A DNA stretch of 25,868 bases, from NCBI GenBank assembly GCA_964417895.1, contig CAYQJS010000067.1:1-25868 (forward strand), in the 5' to 3' direction. Below, piece by piece: positions 1 through 6,273 of the stretch. The notes beneath the pieces are model-generated. The model searched no databases. It was not told the DNA's origin and was given only the letters and a program-made list of their open reading frames with translations. The stretch is from CAYQJS01 sp964417895. Lineage in GTDB: Bacteria; Chloroflexota; UBA6077; SHYK01. Each line of letters starts with the position of its first letter. Within the stretch, counting starts at the first letter, position 1. The position numbers and the translations under genes are program-made.

Positions 1-347
1 TTGCAGTGCAGATAGCTCCAGCGACCGTTCTTCGCCGGATAGACACCCATCACCGTGTTGCGCTCGGTCGACACGGGCGCCCCGTCCAGCTTCATGTAGT
101 GCCCGCTCCGAAGCGACGCAGTCGCCTGGCGGGTATCGACCGCTACCTCCTGCCGGCGCCCGGTGCGCAATTCCCACAGATCGGAGACGGCGACGCCGGT
201 CGCCGCGAGCGCGGCCGCACTGGTCTCGCCAATCCGGAACGGCGTTGGCAAGATCGGATCGGCGGCTCCGGTGATCTCGACCGCGCGGGCGCGATCCTCC
301 CCCCAGCCGGCGATCGGCAAGATCGTGCGCAGAGCATCGTTGATCAT
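1..347 (-). CDS. CoA-transferase, CaiB/BaiF (family III), N-terminal part, runs off the left edge
   Basis: Reading the minus strand from an ATG at 347 gives 115 codons with no stop before the window edge, so only the amino-terminal part is present. The product has the look of the family III CoA-transferase N-terminus: an early segment with ITGAADPILPTPFRIGET, then a region rich in Ala, then LWELRTGRRQEVAVDTRQA, then SLRSGHYMKLDG. In this family the enzyme moves CoA between carboxylic acids using a catalytic aspartate near residue 170, which lies outside the window, so activity cannot be judged. A GGAGGG ribosome-binding site lies 11 bases upstream of the ATG. It is divergent from the AhpD-like gene at 482, and the two share the 134-bp gap. 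The family call rests on sequence memory and not on a search. Confidence 0.72.
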   Translation of the reverse strand, partial: MINDALRTILPIAGWGEDRARAVEITGAADPILPTPFRIGETSAAALAATGVAVSDLWELRTGRRQEVAVDTRQATASLRSGHYMKLDGAPVSTERNTVMGVYPAKNGRWSYLHC

Positions 348-481
348 GGTCCCAGACTCCCTCCACTGTCGGAGCGTCCATACTACGCCCAATGGAGGTG
401 TCCCGACAGCCCAGACGCTAGAATGGCGGGCGAGTATCTTATTCGCCGAAACGCCGTTGGCTTCGAGGTCAGGAGTCAGAA

Positions 482-1033
482 ATGCCGCGTTTGCCCGTAC
501 CCTCCGATAGCGATGCCTTCTCCGAGGGCACGCGTCGCGCCATCAGACATATTCTCGATACTCGTGGCGGCAGCGTCCCAGCGCCCAGCGGGCTGTTGAC
601 CTATGCCGAGAAAGCCGGCGCCCTGTTGTCCGACCTCGTGGAGCACCTGCGCTACCACACCTCGTTGACCAATGCAGAGACAGAGCTTGCGATCTGCGTT
701 GCAGCCCGCGCATCCAACAGCGATTACATCTGGAACGCCCACACGCGTCTTGGCCTGCAGGCAGGGACGCGTGTGGAAGCGCTGCATGCCGTTGATACGC
801 ATGGTCCCCTGGACGGACTCACCACAGACGAATCGCTGATCGTCCGCTTCGGCCGAGAGCTCCTGGCGCAACCCGCGGTCTCCGATGACACCTTCAACGC
901 AGTACGCGCCCGCTACGGTGAGAGAGGCCTAATGGAGCTGGTGGCAATCATGAGCGTCTATACGATGAACGCCAACATCCTGCGGGTCGTGAACGTGCAA
1001 GCTGCTCCAGAGGCGAGGCATTTGATGCGCTAA
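482..1033 (+). CDS. Carboxymuconolactone decarboxylase / AhpD-like family protein
   Basis: This 183-aa protein matches the all-helical carboxymuconolactone decarboxylase fold. The central part has the typical run LRYHTSLTNAETELAICVAA followed by a segment with YIWNAHTRLG, then a C-terminal helix pair containing ERGLMELVAIMSVYTMNANI. The family includes gamma-carboxymuconolactone decarboxylases and AhpD-type peroxidase partners. The CxxC redox pair of AhpD is not seen here (the Cys in AICVAARAS is single), so a peroxidase role is unlikely and a hydrolytic or decarboxylating role on an aromatic-derived substrate is more plausible. Start choice: AGGAG sits six bases before the ATG. It stands alone in its direction, with a 118-bp gap before the next gene, which has its own predicted promoter. 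Confidence 0.85.
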   Translation: MPRLPVPSDSDAFSEGTRRAIRHILDTRGGSVPAPSGLLTYAEKAGALLSDLVEHLRYHTSLTNAETELAICVAARASNSDYIWNAHTRLGLQAGTRVEALHAVDTHGPLDGLTTDESLIVRFGRELLAQPAVSDDTFNAVRARYGERGLMELVAIMSVYTMNANILRVVNVQAAPEARHLMR

Positions 1034-1084
1034 GCTCACCAAGCCGCGCGGCCCGCCACTATTCCAAGATCGTGCGGGGGCCGT

Positions 1085-1113
1085 TTGCCTGCTCGCAGGC
1101 GTTGGGATACGAT
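1085..1113 (+). promoter_or_regulatory. Candidate sigma70-type promoter for the substrate-binding lipoprotein gene
   Basis: TTGCCT at 1085-1090 and TACGAT at 1108-1113 are separated by exactly 17 bases. Each hexamer matches 4 of 6 consensus positions. The transcript would start about 30 bases before the GTG at 1152. It is a sequence match only. Confidence 0.35.
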
Positions 1114-1151
1114 GGCGGCAAGACGAGGAGAAGACACCGGGAGGAGAGAGC

Positions 1152-2867
1152 GTGCGAAGAATCAACGTGACCACCCTGTTGTTCCTGTCGATCGCCCTGG
1201 TCGTGGTGGCCTGTGCCCCCGCGACGGCTCCCGCGCAACCGGGGTCGGGCGCCGCGCCGAGCGCTTCGGCTCCGCAAAAGACGCTGGTGATCGCCCAGCG
1301 TGGCGAGCCTCCGACGCTGGCGGCCCGGTCCCTGGTTACGCAGGGCAGCGGCCTCCTGATCCCGGACCGGTTCTTCAACGCCACGCTGGACGTGTGGGAC
1401 ATGAATCAGGTGTCCCACCCGCAGCTCGCCGAGGCGCTCCCGGAGCTCAACTCGGACACCTGGCGCCTGTTCCCCGACGGGCGGATGGAGACCCGCTACA
1501 CGCTGAGGCCGAATCTGACCTGGCATGACGGCGCCCCATTGACGTCGGAGGACTTCGCCTTCGCACTCCGCGTCTACAAGACCCCCGAGATCGGCTCCTC
1601 GTCGACGCGCCCCGTCCCCCAGATGGACGAGATCGTCGTCCAGGACGCACGGACGTTCGCGATCCACTGGAAGCGGCCATACGTCGACGCGGCGGGAATG
1701 CACATCTCCTTCCAGGCACTCCCGCGGCACCTCCTCGAGGAGGACTTAAAGACGATGGACGCCGTCGCGTTCATCGGTCATCCGTTCTGGACGTTCCACT
1801 ACGTAGGGCTGGGCCCCTATAAGCTGGACCGTTGGGAACCGGGCGCCTTCCTGGAAGCATCCGCGTTCGATAACTACGCGCTCGGCCGGCCGAAGATCGA
1901 CAAGATGAGGATCTTGATCATCAACGATCCGCAGGCCGCCATGGCCAACGTGCTGGCTGGCGGGATCGACTACGTCACGAACTTCATGTTCTCGGTAGAC
2001 CAGGGTCAGGTGCTGGAACAAGCCTGGACGGCGAATGGTGGTGGTACGGTCCTGTACTCGCCCACCCAGCGGCGGCTCGGGGTGATCCAGATGCGGCCCG
2101 AGCACCAGCAGCCCAGAGCCCTCTCCGACGTGCGCGTCCGGTACGCCCTGGCCCACAGCATGAACGACCAGGAGCGCGTGGACGTGCTCGACGGCGGGAA
2201 GGGCCGCGTGGCCTATACCCTGGCCTCCGACGGGTTTCCCTACTACCCGGAGATGGAAAAGGTGGTGCTCAAGCATGCCTACGACCCGCGCCGGGCACAG
2301 GAGCTGATGGCCGAGGCCGGATGGACCAAGGCCCCGGACGGCTTCTTCCGCGACGCTTCCGGCGAGCGGTTCACCATCGAGGTCGCCTCGTCCGCCGGCG
2401 GCAAGAACGAGCAGGAGGCCGCCGTCTATGTGGATAGCCTGCGGAAGGTGGGGTTCGACGCTGTTCAATACATCACGCCGGTCGCGCTAATCGACGACAA
2501 CGAACTCCGAGCCACTCGGCCGGGTCTCTCTCTCCGAGGGGGCGGTCAGGTGTATGAGTACTACGTCGACAGCGCGATTCCGTCGCCGGCGAATCGCTGG
2601 CGGGGGGACAACCGACCCGGATGGTCCAACGCTGAGTACAACCGCGCGTTTGCGCAGCTAGAAGGCACCTTTCCCATGAGCGAGCGCATCCAGCTCATGG
2701 CACAGCTCGAGCGGCTGGTTTCGGTGGACCGGGCGCTCACCATGAATAGCTGGGAATCGCTCCTCAACGTCGTTGCCAAGGGTCTCAGGGGCGTGGACAT
2801 GCGCAAGGTTCCCGATATCAACATCGGCCCCGAGCTATTCGCCGATAGGTGGGAGTGGGGCTCCTAG
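1152..2867 (+). CDS. ABC transporter substrate-binding lipoprotein, family 5 (DppA/OppA-like)
   Basis: The 571-aa product starts with a lipoprotein signal: Arg-Arg-rich start, hydrophobic stretch, then VVVAC with the lipidated cysteine at residue 21, followed by an Ala/Pro/Ser linker. The mature part has hallmarks of solute-binding family 5: LTWHDGAPLTSEDFAFALRV near residue 120, and a C-terminal lobe with VRYALAHSMN, YDPRRAQELMAEAGW and NRWRGDNRPGWSNAEYNRAF. It should bind a peptide or other small solute outside the membrane and hand it to a permease. No permease or ATPase gene is next to it, so it is an orphan binding protein. The GTG start is backed by a GGAGAG site four bases or so upstream. 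A related, decayed copy lies at 23701-24473. Confidence 0.9.
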   Translation: MRRINVTTLLFLSIALVVVACAPATAPAQPGSGAAPSASAPQKTLVIAQRGEPPTLAARSLVTQGSGLLIPDRFFNATLDVWDMNQVSHPQLAEALPELNSDTWRLFPDGRMETRYTLRPNLTWHDGAPLTSEDFAFALRVYKTPEIGSSSTRPVPQMDEIVVQDARTFAIHWKRPYVDAAGMHISFQALPRHLLEEDLKTMDAVAFIGHPFWTFHYVGLGPYKLDRWEPGAFLEASAFDNYALGRPKIDKMRILIINDPQAAMANVLAGGIDYVTNFMFSVDQGQVLEQAWTANGGGTVLYSPTQRRLGVIQMRPEHQQPRALSDVRVRYALAHSMNDQERVDVLDGGKGRVAYTLASDGFPYYPEMEKVVLKHAYDPRRAQELMAEAGWTKAPDGFFRDASGERFTIEVASSAGGKNEQEAAVYVDSLRKVGFDAVQYITPVALIDDNELRATRPGLSLRGGGQVYEYYVDSAIPSPANRWRGDNRPGWSNAEYNRAFAQLEGTFPMSERIQLMAQLERLVSVDRALTMNSWESLLNVVAKGLRGVDMRKVPDINIGPELFADRWEWGS

Positions 2868-3002
2868 AAGCGAGCCCGCAAGGCAGCCTTCATTGGGCGA
2901 TGGACGAGCCGCGCGGCCCTTCACCCCTGAGCAAACGGGAGACCTTCGATGTCTGGATCGCAATAGGCGTCTTCACGGGCCTCTTCGCAAGGAGAATCTG
3001 CA

Positions 3003-3938
3003 ATGCGAGCCGTGACCTTCAGCCGGTTTGGTGGGCCCGACGTTCTTGAGGTGTCAGACCTGCCCGAGCGTGAGCCGGGGCCGAACCAGGTTAGGATTCG
3101 AGTCGCTGCGGCGACCGTCAACCCCACCGACGTCGGCTTTCGCTCCGGACGGCAGACTGCTCAGTTGACCGGCGTGGAACCGCCGTACATCCCCGGCATG
3201 GAGCTGGCCGGCGTCGTGGACGCCATTGGGCCCGGAAGCGACTGGCTGGCGGGAGACCGCGTCATGGCAATTGTTATTCCCAGGCGCCCAGAAGGGGGCG
3301 CCATGGCGGAGTCGGTCGTTGTGCCGGCCGCTTCCGTCGCCCGCGTGCCTGAGGGCGCGAGTCTGGAAGAGGCAGCGACCTTACCGATGAACGGCCTGAC
3401 TGTACGTCAAGCGCTCGACCTGCTGGCCCTGAAGCAAGGCGATACGCTTGCGGTCACCGGTGCCGCCGGGGCTGTCGGCGGATACGCCGTCGAGCTCGGC
3501 GTCGCCGAAGGCCTACGTGTGATCGCGGTCGCCGCGACCAGTGACGAATCGCTGCTCAAGAGGCTCGGGGCTGAAGCAGTCGTTGCCCGCGGCGACGATG
3601 CCGCGCAGCGTATTCGGAACGTTGTTCCCGGAGGTGTCGACGGGCTGGTCGACGCGGCTGCGATAGGAGCGCCCATCCTGCCTGCTATCCGCGATGGCGG
3701 TGGCCTCGCGGCGGTGCGTGCTTTCGAGGGGGAAACCGAGCGCGGTATTACGATCCACCAGGTGCGCGTGGCGGCATACGCCCAGAATCAGGGCGCGCTC
3801 GACCGGCTTGGCCAGCTTGTGGCGCAGGGGAAACTGACCCTGCGCGTGGCCGAAACCTTCCCGCCCGAGCGCGCTCCCGAGGCACACAAAAGACTGGAGG
3901 CCGGCGGCGTCAGAGGGCGCCTCGTCATCGTCTTCTAG
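3003..3938 (+). CDS. NADP-dependent medium-chain oxidoreductase (quinone oxidoreductase-like)
   Basis: This 311-aa protein is a zinc-independent member of the MDR superfamily. The N-terminal GroES-like domain holds AVTFSRFGGPDVLEV and a VAAATVNPTDVGFRSG stretch; PYIPGMELAGVV follows near residue 62. The Rossmann fold is marked by TGAAGAVGG at residues 152-160, the AxxGxxG-type nucleotide site of quinone reductases. The structural-zinc cysteines of alcohol dehydrogenases are absent, which fits the quinone reductase branch that uses NADPH to reduce quinones or enones. Length is normal for the family. AAGGAG eight bases upstream supports the ATG. It converges on the SRPBCC gene, with the two stop codons inside one hairpin. 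The substrate is not predictable. Confidence 0.88.
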   Translation: MRAVTFSRFGGPDVLEVSDLPEREPGPNQVRIRVAAATVNPTDVGFRSGRQTAQLTGVEPPYIPGMELAGVVDAIGPGSDWLAGDRVMAIVIPRRPEGGAMAESVVVPAASVARVPEGASLEEAATLPMNGLTVRQALDLLALKQGDTLAVTGAAGAVGGYAVELGVAEGLRVIAVAATSDESLLKRLGAEAVVARGDDAAQRIRNVVPGGVDGLVDAAAIGAPILPAIRDGGGLAAVRAFEGETERGITIHQVRVAAYAQNQGALDRLGQLVAQGKLTLRVAETFPPERAPEAHKRLEAGGVRGRLVIVF

Positions 3939-3983
3939 AGTCGCTAAGCCCCAGGCAGCAGGGGGCTAAGCCCCGGGCGACTC
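3938..3983. terminator. Hairpin between convergent genes, possible bidirectional terminator
   Basis: Two nested inverted repeats lie here. The outer arms are GAGTCGC (3938-3944) and GCGACTC (3977-3983). The inner arms are AGCCCC (3947-3952) and GGGGCT (3962-3967), with a nine-base loop. Both stop codons (3936-3938 plus strand, 3966-3968 minus strand) touch the structure. There is no T-tract on either side, so intrinsic termination is only a possibility. Confidence 0.4.
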
Positions 3984-4430
3984 CTGGCTTGAAATCAGCG
4001 CTTGGAGACGGTCCAGAGCCTCCGTCCAGCCCTGTTCGTGAAGCGCACGCCGCCCCTCGGTGGCAAAGACGCCCTGATCAACAATCAGCTCAGTCGACTC
4101 GCCCAGATCGCCAAGCGCGAGCGTGACGACCGTCTCCCGATCGTCAGGGTCCGGATCCTCCCAACGAAATGTGTAGGCCAGGCGGGTGGGAGGGTCGACC
4201 TCGCGGAACTCTCCCGAGAGATAGAACGGATCGCCGTTGGGTGGTTGCATCGCGATCCGATAGCTGCCTCCGACACGCAGGTCGACCTCGACACTGGGAG
4301 CAGTAAACCCCTTCGGGCCCCACCATTTCGCCAGCTCGTCAGGCTCGGTATGCGCTGTGAACACGCGCGACCGAGGCGCCGGCAGAACACGTTCCAAATG
4401 CAGCGTCATCTCGCCCGAGTCCGCCGTCAT
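3966..4430 (-). CDS. SRPBCC / AHSA1-family protein
   Basis: This 154-aa protein has the activator of Hsp90 ATPase homologue 1-like (AHSA1) fold: it starts with a beta strand containing LHLERVLPAPRSRVF, then FTAHTEPDELAKWWGPKGF, VEVDLRVGGSYRIAM, an acidic loop and a C-terminal amphipathic helix with EGWTEAL-like residues (EQGWTEALDRLQ). The fold makes a hydrophobic cavity that binds lipid-like or aromatic ligands. Bacterial members are often called START or polyketide-cyclase-like, and most are uncharacterised. The start is firmly set by GGAGGTGA a few bases before the ATG. It is on the strand opposite its neighbours and no partner (for example an ArsR-type regulator, common for this family) is adjacent. 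Confidence 0.87.
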   Translation of the reverse strand: MTADSGEMTLHLERVLPAPRSRVFTAHTEPDELAKWWGPKGFTAPSVEVDLRVGGSYRIAMQPPNGDPFYLSGEFREVDPPTRLAYTFRWEDPDPDDRETVVTLALGDLGESTELIVDQGVFATEGRRALHEQGWTEALDRLQALISSQESPGA

Positions 4431-4671
4431 GCCTCACCTCCGAGCACCCAACTCGCCGGTTCAGATTACCTTGGCCACCAGGCTTCGGGCGACTGGCGGC
4501 GATCTGCAATGCAGCGAACCACTCTCATGACGGCAATTATCGAGCAGCGCCTCGGTTTGCGCGGGCTCGACTAGGGCACCGTGGACCGCCAAGCGAGGAA
4601 CCACCCCACGGCGACGATCACTAGGCAGCCTGTCGGAAGCTGCCCCATCCATAGAACATATATCCTGATTT

Positions 4672-4680
4672 TGCTACAAT
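4672..4680 (+). promoter_or_regulatory. Candidate extended -10 promoter for the gene at 4722
   Basis: TGC followed directly by TACAAT (4675-4680) is an extended -10 element with 5 of 6 consensus bases. No convincing -35 box is seen, as is usual for extended -10 promoters. The surrounding 40 bases are AT-rich against a GC-rich background. Transcription would begin about 35 bases before the GTG at 4722. Confidence 0.4.
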
Positions 4681-4721
4681 CGAGCCTGCCCGCACGGACA
4701 TGGAAGCGGAGGGCGGCACTC

Positions 4722-5555
4722 GTGCCCTTGGACATCGACCTTGATCTCGGGGCGCCCGGCGACTCGCACCAGCCCGTGAAGGACGCGTTCCAGCGACGTG
4801 GCGTGCGGATCAGCGATGGATTGATCACGAGGCTGCGGTCCGGCGAAATCGGCCGCACCCACACCGCCTATCGCCTCGCGTGCGTCGACAGACTCCGGGC
4901 CAACGACGCCGCACTGAAGACCGAATACTGCCTGCGCGTCCTGTCGGCGGGCCGCGAGCACCGCTGGCCGAGCCGCGAGCCGCCGCGCGTTTACGCCTGC
5001 TTTGGGCTGACCAGAGCGATCGAGGCTGCGCTCGGCTGTACGCACCTGGAGCTAAGCTACGTCATGCGGACGATGCGAGCCGACCTCGCCGTCTGGTCAA
5101 CCCACACGTGGGATCACCAGTTGGTCGCGGAATTCCGCGAGGGAGCATCCCTGTTTCTCCGCGTCCACGGCCATCGCAACTGGAGGGTGCTCCACCATAA
5201 GAACGACATCGTCAACGCTGCCTGGGACCAGCACACAATCCACGGCTTCTACTTCGCGCTGTACCACGTCGCTGGGTCCCTCACCCGAGCAAGCTGGCTC
5301 CCCTACGAGCTCGACCTGTTGCGGAGCTTCTACGTGCGCCAGCACGAGCTGGGGGACCCGCTCACGCCCCTGGATCGCCAGGTTCTCGCGGGCGCCGTGA
5401 ATCAAAAACCAACCGCTTCGCTCCTGTGCCAGATGGTCCGGGCCCACGTGGGAGTCGACTACGATCACAGCTGCCTGACGACCCACCGCCACTTGCTCGT
5501 CACCGGGTCTCCAGAAGCTGTTCGTGCGTCTCGCCGTGACCGGGCTCCCCGTTAG
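4722..5555 (+). CDS. Uncharacterised 277-aa protein
   Basis: I do not recognise this protein. The open frame extends further upstream, but the GTG at 4722 is the likely start: GGAGGG lies eight bases before it and an extended -10 element lies about 45 bases before it. Codon third positions are strongly G/C, which supports real coding over the long antisense frame at 5097-5894. The first 60 residues (AFQRRGVRISDGLITRLRSG) could form a helix-turn-helix-like segment. The middle is rich in His, Trp and Tyr (RVHGHRNWRVLHHKNDIVNA and HGFYFALYHVAG). There are no signal peptide or obvious membrane helices. The 42-bp gap to the DUF433 gene contains a dyad, so the two are probably regulated separately. 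Confidence 0.6.
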   Translation: MPLDIDLDLGAPGDSHQPVKDAFQRRGVRISDGLITRLRSGEIGRTHTAYRLACVDRLRANDAALKTEYCLRVLSAGREHRWPSREPPRVYACFGLTRAIEAALGCTHLELSYVMRTMRADLAVWSTHTWDHQLVAEFREGASLFLRVHGHRNWRVLHHKNDIVNAAWDQHTIHGFYFALYHVAGSLTRASWLPYELDLLRSFYVRQHELGDPLTPLDRQVLAGAVNQKPTASLLCQMVRAHVGVDYDHSCLTTHRHLLVTGSPEAVRASRRDRAPR

Positions 5556-5565
5556 GCCTGAAAAT

Positions 5566-5586
5566 CCTAGTGGCACGACGACTAGG
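5566..5586. promoter_or_regulatory. Perfect dyad upstream of the DUF433 gene, candidate operator
   Basis: CCTAGT (5566-5571) and ACTAGG (5581-5586) form a perfect 6-bp inverted repeat around a nine-base spacer. The right arm abuts TAAACT at 5587-5592, a possible -10 element only five bases before the ATG at 5598. A repressor bound here would block that promoter. Autoregulation by an antitoxin-like protein is an inference from position. Confidence 0.3.
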
Positions 5587-5597
5587 TAAACTACGCC

Positions 5598-5885
5598 ATG
5601 GCTCTTGCATACAGGCACCTTGCGCAGATGCCCGACGGCACCACCGAGATCGCGCACCGAGGGGTCCCCGTCTACACGATCCTCAGCTTGCAGGAAGCCG
5701 GTGACGCACCCGACGCGATCGCGGATGCGTACAATCTGCCTCTCGGCGCGGTCTATGAGGCGCTGGCGTATGCGGCCGATCATCCCGAGGAAATGGAGGC
5801 GATTCGTCAAGCAGAGCTGGCCATCCAGCGTGAGATCCTGACGCGGATACCTGAAGAGCTGCGGCGTGGTATCCCTATACCTTGA
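5598..5885 (+). CDS. DUF433 domain protein (antitoxin-like)
   Basis: The 95-aa product fits DUF433: an N-terminal strand (GTTEIAHRGVPVYTILSL) followed by a three-helix region that reads like a winged or plain helix-turn-helix, with GDAPDAIADAYNLPLGAVYE and AYAADHPEEMEAIR. DUF433 proteins are usually the antitoxin partner of a small DUF5615 PIN-like (Mut7-C) toxin. No such toxin follows here: the next 388 bases hold only the remnant of a different (HigB-like) toxin. The protein is therefore an orphan or acts on a toxin elsewhere. No Shine-Dalgarno site precedes the ATG, and a possible -10 box five bases upstream suggests leaderless transcription. Confidence 0.78.
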   Translation: MALAYRHLAQMPDGTTEIAHRGVPVYTILSLQEAGDAPDAIADAYNLPLGAVYEALAYAADHPEEMEAIRQAELAIQREILTRIPEELRRGIPIP

Positions 5886-5961
5886 CGACTGCATAAGCGA
5901 TCACCGCCGGGCCCATCAGCTTCGTGCGGCGGGCCATTCGATTTATTTGCCCGCCCGGCGC

Positions 5962-6120
5962 TCCTGAGCAACTGACGGCCTGTCAGGAGATCCGAGCACG
6001 AGCTCGCGGCGGTTCCTCCTGTTGCACGCTTTCACCAAGAAGACGCAGCGGACGCCGCAGGCCGAAATCGCTGTCGCCCAGCAGCGATACCAGGATTACC
6101 TCGAGACGCATAGGCCAATT
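5962..6120 (+). pseudogene. Remnant of a HigB/Gp49-like (RelE-type) toxin, C-terminal part
   Basis: In the 388-bp gap between the DUF433 gene and the SNF2 helicase gene, one frame reads RRFLLLHAFTKKTQRTPQAE then IAVAQQRYQDYLE. This is the conserved C-terminal signature of phage Gp49-like HigB toxins, in which the LLHxFxKKTxKTP strand-turn carries catalytic residues. Just upstream, a neighbouring frame reads EIRARARGG, resembling the preceding LWELR strand, so a frameshift seems to lie near 6005. No N-terminal half, valid start or HigA antitoxin is visible. The exact boundaries are approximate. The rest of the gap shows nothing I can support. Confidence 0.45.
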
Positions 6121-6273
6121 GGGCAGCGCTCACGCGCGGGCACCAGCCGCGAACTGCCGAAGCCCAGCCTTCCGGCCCGTTGCGCCCTCACCCGATACGC
6201 CTCACGCTTGACATCGTTGCCGCGGTCGCGATAGTTATGCGTGCGATCCTGAGACGGCGGGAACGGAGGCAGC

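Noticed and set aside
6..599. 197-aa plus-strand open frame at the left edge
   Set aside because: It runs antisense to the CoA-transferase N-terminus and overlaps the start of the AhpD-like gene; composition is Arg/Pro-rich without motifs.
5097..5894. 265-aa minus-strand open frame
   Set aside because: It covers two plus-strand genes with better start signals, one a recognisable DUF433 protein; no family features on the minus strand.
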